DNA of 8,308 bases from NCBI GenBank assembly GCA_030608125.1, contig JAUWEU010000028.1:1-8308 (forward strand), in the 5' to 3' direction. Positions 1 through 6,006 of this stretch are shown in pieces (the first letter of the stretch is position 1; every line of letters starts with the position of its first letter). The notes below the pieces were generated by a model, which searched no databases, was not told the origin of the DNA, and worked only from the letters and a program-made list of their open reading frames with translations. The stretch comes from Dehalococcoidia bacterium. GTDB lineage: Bacteria; Chloroflexota; Dehalococcoidia; Dehalococcoidales; W498. Made by a program: the position numbers and the translations under genes.

Positions 1-56
1 TAGGCAGCTATACTTCCGGTTATGCCCAATACTACAGTTTTGTTGGCTAACACCAT
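1..56 (-). CDS. coaBC: CoaBC (phosphopantothenoylcysteine decarboxylase / phosphopantothenate-cysteine ligase), N-terminal fragment
   Basis: Only the first 18 codons are in the window; the rest lies beyond the left edge. They read MVLANKTVVLGITGSIAAY. The V-L-G-I-T-G-S-I-A-A-Y core is the flavin-binding N-terminus of the CoaB/CoaC (Dfp) family, usually written as (V)LGVTGGIAAYK. The family makes 4'-phosphopantetheine from 4'-phosphopantothenate in coenzyme A synthesis. The gene begins 10 bases after the coaX stop, and a GGGAGG ribosome-binding site sits just before it (minus-strand bases 64-59). That site is only 2 bases from the ATG at 56 but 5 bases from the GTG at 53, so GTG may be the real start. 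Adjacency to coaX, the preceding kinase step, supports the call. Confidence is limited mainly by the short fragment. Confidence 0.8.
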   Translation of the reverse strand, partial: MVLANKTVVLGITGSIAA

Positions 57-66
57 TGCCTCCCTA

Positions 67-834
67 TCAGGCTTTGTTCATTAGATAGATAAGTCTTAAT
101 CCAATCAAGGTCAAATTGGGGTTGACCACATCAATTACTCCTGTTTCTTTAGCTATGAGTTCAGCGTAGCCGCCAGTAGCCACCACCTTAGCCTTTTCCC
201 CCAATTCCTGCTGGATGCGAGCCACCATACCCTCAACAAGGGCTGTATAGCCGAAGACAATTCCTGATTGCATGGCAGCAATAGTATTGGTGCCAATAGC
301 CTGTTTGGGACGGGCTAACTCCACCCGGGGTAACATTGCCGCCTGCACAAACAGAGCCTCGGCAGCGGCGGCTATACCGGGGGCAATAGCCCCTCCCAGG
401 TAATCACCCTCCTTAGATACTGTATCAAAGGTGGTAGCTGTTCCCAGGTCAGTAATGATTATCGGACCTCCATAGAGATGATGGGCAGCGGCGGCGTTTA
501 CAATGCGGTCAGCCCCAACCTCTCTCGGGTTATCCGTACGGATGCGCACCCCAGTCTTAACCCCAGCCCCTACCACCAGCGGCGAGATATGGAAATAGCG
601 TTGAAATAGCTCGTCAAAAGTGGCTACCAAAGGTGGGACAACACTGCACAGGACTGCCTCTTTAATGTCAGACTTGTCTAGACCTTGATGATGCAGCAGA
701 TTAAGCAGTAAGGCGGCATACTCATCAGCCATGCGGTGAATACCGGTAGCCATATGCCAGGTAGCACGAAGCTCCTCACCCTCAAAAGCCCCTAAACTAA
801 TATCAGTATTACCAATATCAATGGCTAATAGCAT
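67..834 (-). CDS. coaX: Type III pantothenate kinase
   Basis: CoaX phosphorylates pantothenate using ATP, the first committed step of coenzyme A synthesis, in the cytosol. The 255-residue protein has the expected family length and the ASKHA-fold signatures. These are the N-terminal phosphate loop DIGNT (residues 6-10), NPREVGADR (102-110, with the catalytic Asp at 109), ITDLGTATTFD (127-137), GGAIAPG (147-153), ATGGYAELIA (219-228), and the closing LTLIGL. The ATG at 834 puts DIGNT at the normal distance from the N-terminus; an AGGA lies 4 bases upstream of it. A TAGAAT hexamer on the minus strand (854-849) could be a -10 element, but I see no convincing -35. The gene is separated from nnr by about 174 bases containing a hairpin repeat, and is followed 10 bases later by coaBC, so the two CoA genes are probably co-transcribed. 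Confidence 0.97.
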   Translation of the reverse strand: MLLAIDIGNTDISLGAFEGEELRATWHMATGIHRMADEYAALLLNLLHHQGLDKSDIKEAVLCSVVPPLVATFDELFQRYFHISPLVVGAGVKTGVRIRTDNPREVGADRIVNAAAAHHLYGGPIIITDLGTATTFDTVSKEGDYLGGAIAPGIAAAAEALFVQAAMLPRVELARPKQAIGTNTIAAMQSGIVFGYTALVEGMVARIQQELGEKAKVVATGGYAELIAKETGVIDVVNPNLTLIGLRLIYLMNKA

Positions 835-880
835 GGCATCCTATTTACATTCTACCCCAACGTATTTTTTATTGCTTATG

Positions 881-957
881 AACCTCACCCCCTGTGTCCC
901 CATCTCCTTTCAAGGAGGGGGAGGTTAGGGTTGAAGGGGCTCCGCCCCTTCAACCTT
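881..957. repeat. GC-rich intergenic hairpin repeat between nnr and coaX
   Basis: Two nested inverted repeats fill much of this gap. The right one is a perfect 12-bp inverted repeat (929-940 and 944-955) around a 3-base loop. It extends to 14 pairs (927-957) with one G-T pair; its core is GAAGGGGC-TCC-GCCCCTTC. The left one begins AACCTC (881-886) and ends GAGGTT (921-926), with an inner CTCCT/AGGAG pair (904-908 and 913-917) and C-runs facing G-runs. Neither hairpin is followed by a T tract on either strand, so they are not simple intrinsic terminators. Tandem C-rich/G-rich hairpins of this style are typical of interspersed non-coding repeats scattered between genes in many bacteria. Only one copy is in this window, so the repeat status is inferred. 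The rest of the gap (840-880 and 958-1008) shows nothing clear. Confidence 0.6.
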
Positions 958-1008
958 CCCTTGATAAAAGGCTTCTCCTTATTGGGCTATTAGGCTCTGG
1001 GCGGTAGT

Positions 1009-2571
1009 CTAAATTAGGTGCTCCTTTAGCTGCTTAATGACTAGAGGCAGCGCCGGCAAGAGGTCGGTAGCAATCATACCAGCATCGCCTAGCCTAGCCT
1101 TAACCATCTCACCAGCTTCGCCATGGAGATATACACCGAGGGCAGCAGCATCAAAAAGCGATAGACCCTGTGCCACTAGTCCAGCTATAGCCCCGGTAAG
1201 GACATCACCAGTTCCGGCTGACGCCAGTCCCGGATTAGCTACGGGGCTAATTCTAACTTGCCCATCTGGTGCCGCAATAACGGTGTAAGCACCCTTCAGA
1301 ACAATTGTTTTGTGCCAGTCTTGAGCCACCCTTTTGGCGATGCCCAGCCTGTCTGACTGCACCTCATCCACTGATACCCCAACCAGCCTTGCCATTTCAC
1401 CAGGGTGTGGAGTAAGTATAGCATCATTGGTTAGCTGCTGCCACCAGTTCGGGATTTTAGCTAGAGTGTTGAGAGCGTCAGCATCAAGGACTAGAGATGG
1501 CAGTGCTTGCTTCAACCTGAAAAGGACAGCCTTAATGAATCTTATGGCTGATTGGCTTTGTCCCAATCCACAGCCTAAAAGTAAGACATTATAGTAGTTA
1601 AATTGTTGGTGAATGAGCCTGGCGGCTGGGGCGGAGACAATGCCTGGCTGGGATTCGGGTAGGGGGAGGTAGGTTACCTCAGTTAATTTGGAAGCTAGAA
1701 TAGGCTGTAAGCTGGTAGCTGTCGCCAGGGTTACCAACCCTGCCCCTACTCGTATGGCACCACTACAAGCTAGGTAGGCAGCACCAATATAATTGATTGA
1801 GCCAGAAGCAACCAGAACTCTACCAAAGCTTCCTTTATTAGCTCCAAGCGGACGACGGGGAAGAACTTCTCTTGCCCACTCATTGGTGATAAGCTCTGTA
1901 GTTACCGCCTCAGCCAGGTATGTGGGTATGCCAATATCGGCTATTGTTATTTTACCGACTCTTTCTGCGCCTGGGAAGTTGAATAAGCCTGGCTTGGGAA
2001 AACCAAGGGTAATAGTATTATCAGCATAAAGGCAAGCCGGGTCTACAGCACCACTATCAGCGTTAAGCCCAGAGGGTAAATCCAGAGCAACAACACGAAA
2101 ACCTGCCTGTCTCTTTTTAGCTTTACTTACCCTGTCTAATGCTTGCAGGAAGATACCACCAAGCGGGCGACTCTTACCCGTGCCAAATAAAGCGTCAATA
2201 ACAGCGCTAGCTGATGACAGCAACTCATCAAGCTGGCTTAGGTTCTCATCCTGAGTTGCTTCAACACAAGTTATGCCTCGTTGTTGAACTAGCTTAAGAT
2301 TTGGGTCATCAGGTGGTCTCTGGCTAAGGAGACAGAGGCTGACCTTGGCTCCCCAATCATGAAGATGACGAGCAGCAACTAACCCATCCCCCCCATTGTT
2401 ACCCGGTCCGATTAGGACTAGGATGTGCTGCTGGTCAATAGTGCCCAGGATTTGTCTCACCTCTTCAGCCACCGCTTTCCCAGCATTTTCCATAAGCACG
2501 CTAGTGGGCAAGCCAACCTCAGCGCACCGTCTATCAATTTGCCCCATCTGTTCTGCAGTTACAATTTTCAT
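1009..2571 (-). CDS. nnr: Bifunctional NAD(P)HX epimerase / ADP(or ATP)-dependent NAD(P)HX dehydratase
   Basis: This fused enzyme repairs hydrated NADH and NADPH. The N-terminal YjeF_N (NnrE) domain epimerises R-NAD(P)HX to S, and the C-terminal ribokinase-like (NnrD) domain dehydrates S-NAD(P)HX using a nucleotide. With the ATG at 2571 the protein has 520 residues, normal for the fusion. NnrE motifs are VTAEQM (4-9), LMENAG (26-31), GPGNNGGDG (55-63), DALFGTG (126-132) and LDLPSGLNADSG (163-174). NnrD motifs are KGSFGRVLV, LDADALN, LTPHPGEMARL, VLKGAYTVIA and AGTGDVLTG near residues 439-447. The reading frame extends upstream to a TTG at 2610 that overlaps the previous stop as TTGA. I prefer ATG 2571 because MKIVTAEQM matches the usual family N-terminus, although no good ribosome-binding site precedes either start. 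It is the last gene of a tight minus-strand run. Confidence 0.95.
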   Translation of the reverse strand: MKIVTAEQMGQIDRRCAEVGLPTSVLMENAGKAVAEEVRQILGTIDQQHILVLIGPGNNGGDGLVAARHLHDWGAKVSLCLLSQRPPDDPNLKLVQQRGITCVEATQDENLSQLDELLSSASAVIDALFGTGKSRPLGGIFLQALDRVSKAKKRQAGFRVVALDLPSGLNADSGAVDPACLYADNTITLGFPKPGLFNFPGAERVGKITIADIGIPTYLAEAVTTELITNEWAREVLPRRPLGANKGSFGRVLVASGSINYIGAAYLACSGAIRVGAGLVTLATATSLQPILASKLTEVTYLPLPESQPGIVSAPAARLIHQQFNYYNVLLLGCGLGQSQSAIRFIKAVLFRLKQALPSLVLDADALNTLAKIPNWWQQLTNDAILTPHPGEMARLVGVSVDEVQSDRLGIAKRVAQDWHKTIVLKGAYTVIAAPDGQVRISPVANPGLASAGTGDVLTGAIAGLVAQGLSLFDAAALGVYLHGEAGEMVKARLGDAGMIATDLLPALPLVIKQLKEHLI

Positions 2572-2606
2572 GGCAATTTGAAGTGTAACAATATCATGGA
2601 CTAGGG

Positions 2607-3122
2607 TCAATCTTTAATGAACTTCTCCAGCTTCTTGGTCATTGCCTGCCAGTGGGTTCCTCTCCAGTAGATTCGGTGGCAGGCAGGACACTCCATATAC
2701 TGGCTTTGAGTCTTAAACACATAAGGTGGCACCAGGTCTTTCACCTGCTGTTTGCTCCTCTCCACCAGAGGTTGATTACATTCCAGACAAATAGTGAACG
2801 GCTTAAATTGCCAATCCAGGTTTAGAGTATCTATTACCTGACGCATTTGTCGCTCAGGTTCATCACTCTGGATAAGAATGGCTTTGAGTCGCCCGCTGGT
2901 TACTACCCGTCTTTTTATAATCTGGGTGTCTCTGGTTAGTATTACTCTATCTTCAGCTAGAGCAATAGCAATCATACCAGAGTCGTCACTGCCATTGAAG
3001 AACAGAGTATCATACCCCATTATCCTCAGCCATTTGGCTAGTTTTCCCGCATTATTGTCAACTATAAATTTTAGATTGCTTATTAGCCTTACCCCTTTAC
3101 AGATGAAGTTGCATCCCCTCAT
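2607..3122 (-). CDS. Mut7-C (PIN-like RNase) domain protein with C-terminal zinc ribbon
   Basis: The 171-residue product matches the Mut7-C family (formerly DUF82), a PIN-like fold named after the C-terminus of the exonuclease Mut-7 and thought to act on RNA; the bacterial role is not established. Visible features are FIVDNNAGKLAKWLRIMGYDTLF (acidic Asp 22), VILTRDTQI (Asp 65), and a zinc-ribbon pair CLEC (112-115) and CPAC (145-148), followed by RIYWRGTHW, the usual closing motif. The conserved domain begins at about residue 18, so the first 17 residues may not be translated. However, the ATG at 3122 is the only standard start seen; it lacks a ribosome-binding site and overlaps the end of the preceding hydrolase gene by 26 bases. 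An AAGG lies just before the domain but no ATG, GTG or TTG follows it. The stop overlaps the possible TTG start of nnr, which suggests coupled translation. Confidence 0.88.
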   Translation of the reverse strand: MRGCNFICKGVRLISNLKFIVDNNAGKLAKWLRIMGYDTLFFNGSDDSGMIAIALAEDRVILTRDTQIIKRRVVTSGRLKAILIQSDEPERQMRQVIDTLNLDWQFKPFTICLECNQPLVERSKQQVKDLVPPYVFKTQSQYMECPACHRIYWRGTHWQAMTKKLEKFIKD

Positions 3123-3867
3123 AGGCGAGGGTGATTGGATTATTTAATTCCCTGGCTACGGCTGCTATTTCAGCCGCTATCTCCTCCTCCAGATTAGGAT
3201 TCATATGAACTATAACTACCTGCGGCAGGTAACCTTTAACCTCTTGGAAACTAATTAGCTCCTGCTTCAATAGACTCGGGGTGAGGTGCCCCGACTCTTT
3301 GGCAAATTTTTCATAGCTATCCGGCGCAGTAACCTCAATAACAAGTAGCCGGGGTGATACATGCCTCCAGCAGTTAGCCAAGCCTCGTCCCGTATCCCCG
3401 GTATAGAACACCGCTTTGCCATCGGAAGCAGTAATTTGGTAGCCAACGGTGGGAACGGTATGATTCACTGGGACAGCCAGAACATCATAGCCTTCAATTT
3501 GCTTAATCTTGTATGCTTCTATTATGGTAAATTTAATCGTCGGATTCTGTGGAGGCTGTTCCAAGAATTTAGGATAAAGTTTGCCATCTAGCAGATGAGT
3601 GGATAGGGCATCATATACGGGTTGTATGGAATAGATATTAATAGTAGCATTCCAGAGAGCAAGGTTCAGAGCCAAAGTTGGGACATCTCTAATATGGTCA
3701 TAGTGCTGGTGAGTGAGCAGGATTGCCTTAAGTTTTCGCTGAGCCGAGAAGGATAGACTGGAGGTAAGGCAACCGGCATCTATCGCCAGGGTATCATCAA
3801 TTAATAAACTGATAAGCCTTGAATTCTGCGATTCGCAATTATGTGCCCCCAAGACCTGAATGTGCAT
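3097..3867 (-). CDS. Metallo-beta-lactamase-fold hydrolase, similar to class II cyclic-nucleotide phosphodiesterases
   Basis: From the ATG at 3867 the protein has 256 residues and carries the full binuclear-zinc ligand set. This comprises THQHYDH (HxHxDH at 53-58), VNHTVPTVGY (His 136), YTGDTG (Asp 158), ESGHLTP (His 194) and VIVHMNP (His 221). The order LGAHN..., IDAGCL, GYxI, FYTGDTG and GHLTP recalls class II 3',5'-cyclic-nucleotide phosphodiesterases and related MBL hydrolases, but the substrate cannot be read from the sequence. No signal peptide is seen, so it is probably cytosolic. An upstream in-frame ATG at 3879 exists, 2 bases from the yhhQ stop. I prefer 3867 because GGGG precedes it at a proper distance and MHIQVLGAHN fits the family start. 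It is likely co-transcribed with its neighbours. Confidence 0.88.
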   Translation of the reverse strand: MHIQVLGAHNCESQNSRLISLLIDDTLAIDAGCLTSSLSFSAQRKLKAILLTHQHYDHIRDVPTLALNLALWNATINIYSIQPVYDALSTHLLDGKLYPKFLEQPPQNPTIKFTIIEAYKIKQIEGYDVLAVPVNHTVPTVGYQITASDGKAVFYTGDTGRGLANCWRHVSPRLLVIEVTAPDSYEKFAKESGHLTPSLLKQELISFQEVKGYLPQVVIVHMNPNLEEEIAAEIAAVARELNNPITLAYEGMQLHL

Positions 3868-3881
3868 TGTTAGCCCCATCC

Positions 3882-4523
3882 CTAAACCAAAGCTTCAGCG
3901 CCTATAGGTGGCGGCTGCTTAACTTTCTCTTTTAGCAAACCAACCAGCATGTAACAAAAAGGCGTATCACACGCTGCTATAGCAAGTTTAATTAAATATT
4001 GGGTAAGGAGCATGTTTACCAGAATTCCTGTAGGCACAGTCCCCCAGAAAGCTATTGTTATGAATACGCCGGTATCTAGCGCTTGTGACACCATCGTTGA
4101 TGCATTATTGCGCAACCATAAGAACCTAGCCCTCGTCTTCTTTCGCCAAAAATGGAAGGCGAAAACATCATGGTGTTGACTTATTAGGTAGGCAATCATT
4201 GATGCCAAGACAATCCTAGGTACCATGCCTAAGATAGACTCATAAGCTGGCTGGCCTTCCCAGAATGGCGCCGGTGGTAATAACTTGCCACCAAAGACCA
4301 GTATTACCATAAGTAGATTGGCGCCAAAACCTACCCAAACGACTTTGGAAGCTGTTCGCCTACCATAAAGCTCCGCAATCACATCGGTAAATAAGAATGT
4401 TAATGGATAAGCGATTACTCCTGCTGGGACAACCCATCCACCAATAGAAACAAGCTTTACTGCTAAGATGTTTGCTATAAGTAGGCAGGTAGCAAATAAT
4501 GTAGCTAATACTACTAGAATCAT
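3882..4523 (-). CDS. yhhQ: Queuosine precursor transporter (YhhQ / VUT family)
   Basis: This 213-residue membrane protein belongs to the YhhQ/VUT family, which imports queuosine precursors (preQ0/preQ1) for the tRNA wobble modification. The sequence shows about six hydrophobic segments, starting at residues 1-20. Family motifs are ANILAVKLV (17-25), YPLTFLFTDVIAELYGRR (39-56, with Asp 47 and Glu 51 in a membrane segment), ISQHHDVFAFHFWR (114-127) and LRNNASTMVSQALDT (137-151). Length is normal. ATG 4523 is preceded by GAGGAG 3 bases away. The 71-base gap to corA upstream holds a short TCACA-N6-TGTGA inverted repeat (4570-4585) but no promoter I would defend. The next gene begins 2 or 14 bases after its stop, depending on the start chosen. 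The specific ligand is inferred from family knowledge. Confidence 0.93.
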   Translation of the reverse strand: MILVVLATLFATCLLIANILAVKLVSIGGWVVPAGVIAYPLTFLFTDVIAELYGRRTASKVVWVGFGANLLMVILVFGGKLLPPAPFWEGQPAYESILGMVPRIVLASMIAYLISQHHDVFAFHFWRKKTRARFLWLRNNASTMVSQALDTGVFITIAFWGTVPTGILVNMLLTQYLIKLAIAACDTPFCYMLVGLLKEKVKQPPPIGAEALV

Positions 4524-4594
4524 AGGCTCCTCAAGCGATGAGACCAGGTAACAAAGATAGCAGCGATAATCACAAATCGGTGTGAAATCATTGC

Positions 4595-5542
4595 TTAGAT
4601 CCAGCGCTGGCGATGGAAGAAGTAGAGCATACTGCCAATAATGACCAGCATAATAAAGAACACAAATAGGAGGGAGTAGCTGGAGTTTTGGAAGGGTAAT
4701 GGGATATTCATTCCGTAGATACTGGCCACTACGGTAATAGGTAGGAGGATGGTAGCAATGATGGTTAGCATTCGCATAACCTCATTGGTGCGATTAGTAG
4801 CCAACGAATCATGGGTATAATTTAGCCCTTCAATTACCTCCTTATAGTCATCTAGAGCATCCCAAATTTTATCTACATGGTCAACCATATCGCCGAAGTA
4901 AACTAACATATCCATCTTGGTGAAGCGGCGAACCTTTGGCTCCAGACTACCGATAACGGCTCGCACTGGCCAGATGATGCGGCGAAAGGAGATGATATCA
5001 CGCCGGAGTATAGAGATTTCTCTTACTGCATTGCGTATCCCATTGGAGAAGACTCTGTCCTCAACAGACTCAATATTGTCGCCAATCTTGTTCAATATTG
5101 GGAGACAGTAGTCAACCAACCTATCAATTATGCGATAGAGGAGATAGCCAGAGCCCTGGCTGAAATTCTCTTGCCGCGATTCTTCATCAATCTGACACTC
5201 CCTGAATAACTTTACCAGTGGCTTAAGCTCCCCTTTATGTAAGGTAATCAGGTAGTTTTCGCCAATAAATACAGATACCTGACTGGGTGTAGTTACCCGC
5301 GCCTCTATATTAAATACAGGAAAGTGAAGGACTAAAAACAGATAGTCTTTATATTCGTCTATCTTAGGTCGCTGTATCCGACTGAGACAGTCATCTAAAT
5401 CCAGGTGATGGAAGGGATAATTTTGAGCCAGGTATTCTGTCTCCCTTTCCGTCGGACCCTCAATATCAACCCAGGTTAGGTCACCCCAGGTAAGCGACTC
5501 CATATTTAGCTGCTCTTCTCTTCTAACCTCAGGGACAGCCAT
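4595..5542 (-). CDS. corA: CorA-family divalent metal cation transporter
   Basis: CorA proteins are pentameric inner-membrane channels that admit Mg2+ (sometimes Co2+ or Ni2+). The 315-residue product has the usual layout. A soluble alpha/beta N-terminal domain is followed by a long charged helix (about 140-255) and two C-terminal membrane segments (about 258-277 and 289-309). The signature GMN lies at 277-279 at the end of the first segment, and a basic tail, HRQRWI, closes the protein. The loop after GMN is IPLPFQNSSYS and lacks the acidic MPEL residues of classical CorA, so ion preference could differ. The ATG at 5542 is preceded, 9 bases away, by a run of nine G that may replace a Shine-Dalgarno. 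A second in-frame ATG (codon 14, base 5503) has AGAAGAG upstream and could be the true start. The gene is transcribed divergently from the small cysteine-rich gene. Confidence 0.95.
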   Translation of the reverse strand: MAVPEVRREEQLNMESLTWGDLTWVDIEGPTERETEYLAQNYPFHHLDLDDCLSRIQRPKIDEYKDYLFLVLHFPVFNIEARVTTPSQVSVFIGENYLITLHKGELKPLVKLFRECQIDEESRQENFSQGSGYLLYRIIDRLVDYCLPILNKIGDNIESVEDRVFSNGIRNAVREISILRRDIISFRRIIWPVRAVIGSLEPKVRRFTKMDMLVYFGDMVDHVDKIWDALDDYKEVIEGLNYTHDSLATNRTNEVMRMLTIIATILLPITVVASIYGMNIPLPFQNSSYSLLFVFFIMLVIIGSMLYFFHRQRWI

Positions 5543-5560
5543 TATAAATTACCCCCCCCC

Positions 5561-5583
5561 ATATAGCTGACTATATTTTACCA
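5561..5583 (-). promoter_or_regulatory. Predicted corA promoter with overlapping palindrome
   Basis: On the minus strand, TGGTAAAAT (5583-5575) forms an extended -10 element (TG-n-TAAAAT), placing the transcription start near 5568, about 26 bases before the corA ATG. No good -35 is seen, as is usual for extended -10 promoters. A perfect palindrome ATATAG-CTGA-CTATAT (5561-5576) covers the -10 edge and the predicted start, where a repressor would act. The half-site repeats as CCATATAGC at 5559-5567 and 5593-5601, the second copy inside the divergent promoter. Operator function is inference. Confidence 0.4.
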
Positions 5584-5589
5584 CAATTA

Positions 5590-5618
5590 TTGCCATATAG
5601 CATCTAATCTGATATTAT
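5590..5618 (+). promoter_or_regulatory. Sigma70-type promoter for the small cysteine-rich gene
   Basis: TTGCCA (5590-5595), a 17-base spacer and TATTAT (5613-5618) match the housekeeping promoter pattern. TG at 5610-5611 adds an extended -10. The expected start is near 5625, only about 5 bases ahead of the ATG at 5630, so the transcript would be nearly leaderless. This agrees with the lack of a ribosome-binding site there. Confidence 0.6.
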
Positions 5619-5629
5619 TAATTTAGAAA

Positions 5630-5800
5630 ATGAAGCCAGTGAAGCCTCCTTGGACAAACAAGATTAAGGTTAGAATTAAGAAAGCACTAGGAATGAATAT
5701 ATTCCTGTGTGATAGTTGCAAATGGGACTGGCGCGGAGCCTGTCACAACCCGCAACGCCCCAATGCCACCTGGTGCCCAGACTATGAAAAACGGGGGTAG
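5630..5800 (+). CDS. Small cysteine-rich protein, putative metal-binding, unknown function
   Basis: This 56-codon frame starts with a basic, proline-containing stretch (MKPVKPPWTNKIKVRIKKA). It continues into a cysteine-rich tail with CDSC (27-30), GACHNP (36-41) and NATWCPDYEKRG (45-56). The four cysteines at 27, 30, 38 and 49 plus His 39 could bind one zinc or iron. The high density of Cys, Trp, Asp and Arg and the well-placed promoter argue for a real protein rather than a chance frame. The ATG at 5630 has no Shine-Dalgarno, as expected for a near-leaderless mRNA. An internal ATG at codon 22 is preceded by AGGA, directly adjacent to it, and would keep all the cysteines. I do not recognise a named family. 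It lies alone between the corA promoter and the aro leader. Confidence 0.7.
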   Translation: MKPVKPPWTNKIKVRIKKALGMNIFLCDSCKWDWRGACHNPQRPNATWCPDYEKRG

Positions 5801-5834
5801 ATAAGGGAAGATGACAATTCTACCTTCCTTTTTG
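5796..5834 (+). terminator. Possible weak terminator of the small cysteine-rich gene
   Basis: GGTAGA (5796-5801, including the stop codon) can pair with TCTACC (5819-5824), followed by TTCCTTTTTG. A competing pairing of AAGGGAAG (5803-5810) with CTTCCTT (5824-5830) also ends at the T run. Both stems are short with long loops, so termination is likely partial. Confidence 0.35.
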
Positions 5835-5858
5835 TAATCAATAGGTCAATTCGCCCTG

Positions 5859-5887
5859 TTGACAGCCCCTATTCCCTGTGATAGAAT
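5859..5887 (+). promoter_or_regulatory. Strong sigma70-type promoter of the aroF-aroB operon
   Basis: TTGACA (5859-5864, perfect -35), a 17-base spacer, then TAGAAT (5882-5887) with TG at 5879-5880 giving an extended -10. The predicted start is near 5894, about 23 bases ahead of the leader-peptide ATG. An inverted repeat GTCAA-N9-TTGAC (5845-5849 and 5859-5863) overlaps the -35; it may be chance or an operator. So strong a promoter suits an operon whose output is set afterwards by attenuation. Confidence 0.8.
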
Positions 5888-5916
5888 AACTCTAAATAAA
5901 GCCGGATACATAGAGC

Positions 5917-6006
5917 ATGTTAGTTTATAGTGACTGGCGAGAATTATATTACGCATATTTTACATTTCCGAGGCGCACAAGGTGCGCTTGGGAGGCGGTG
6001 ACATAA
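5917..6006 (+). CDS. Aromatic-rich leader peptide of the aroF operon (29 aa)
   Basis: The frame encodes 29 residues, eight of them aromatic: Tyr at 4, 11, 12 and 14, Phe at 15 and 17, Trp at 7 and 25. The core ELYYAYFTFP (9-18) closely resembles the end of Escherichia coli PheL (..FFAFFFTFP), the classic phenylalanine attenuation peptide. The regulatory codons are TAT TAC GCA TAT TTT ACA TTT (5947-5967). They end at the start of the RNA hairpin that begins at 5966. The C-terminal part (PRRTRCAWEAVT) is simply what the hairpin sequence encodes. The stop TAA (6004-6006) lies 8 bases after antiterminator arm 2. An in-frame TAG two codons upstream fixes ATG 5917 as the start, although only a weak GAG lies nearby. 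The product is probably degraded; its translation is the sensor. Confidence 0.82.
   Translation: MLVYSDWRELYYAYFTFPRRTRCAWEAVT

Noticed and set aside
927..957. Intrinsic terminator between nnr and coaX
   Set aside because: The hairpin is strong, but neither strand has a T tract immediately after it.
1037..2581. Several plus-strand open frames across nnr
   Set aside because: They are antisense to a well-supported enzyme and have low-complexity Ser/Pro/Ala-rich translations.
4570..4585. TCACA-N6-TGTGA inverted repeat between corA and yhhQ as a CRP-like site
   Set aside because: The half-sites are in the opposite order to the CRP consensus, the repeat is short, and no promoter is seen beside it.
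5935..5991. Tryptophan as the controlling amino acid of the leader
   Set aside because: The Trp codon at 5935 is too far upstream to disturb stem 1:2, and stalling at the one at 5989 would hide arm 2 and favour termination.
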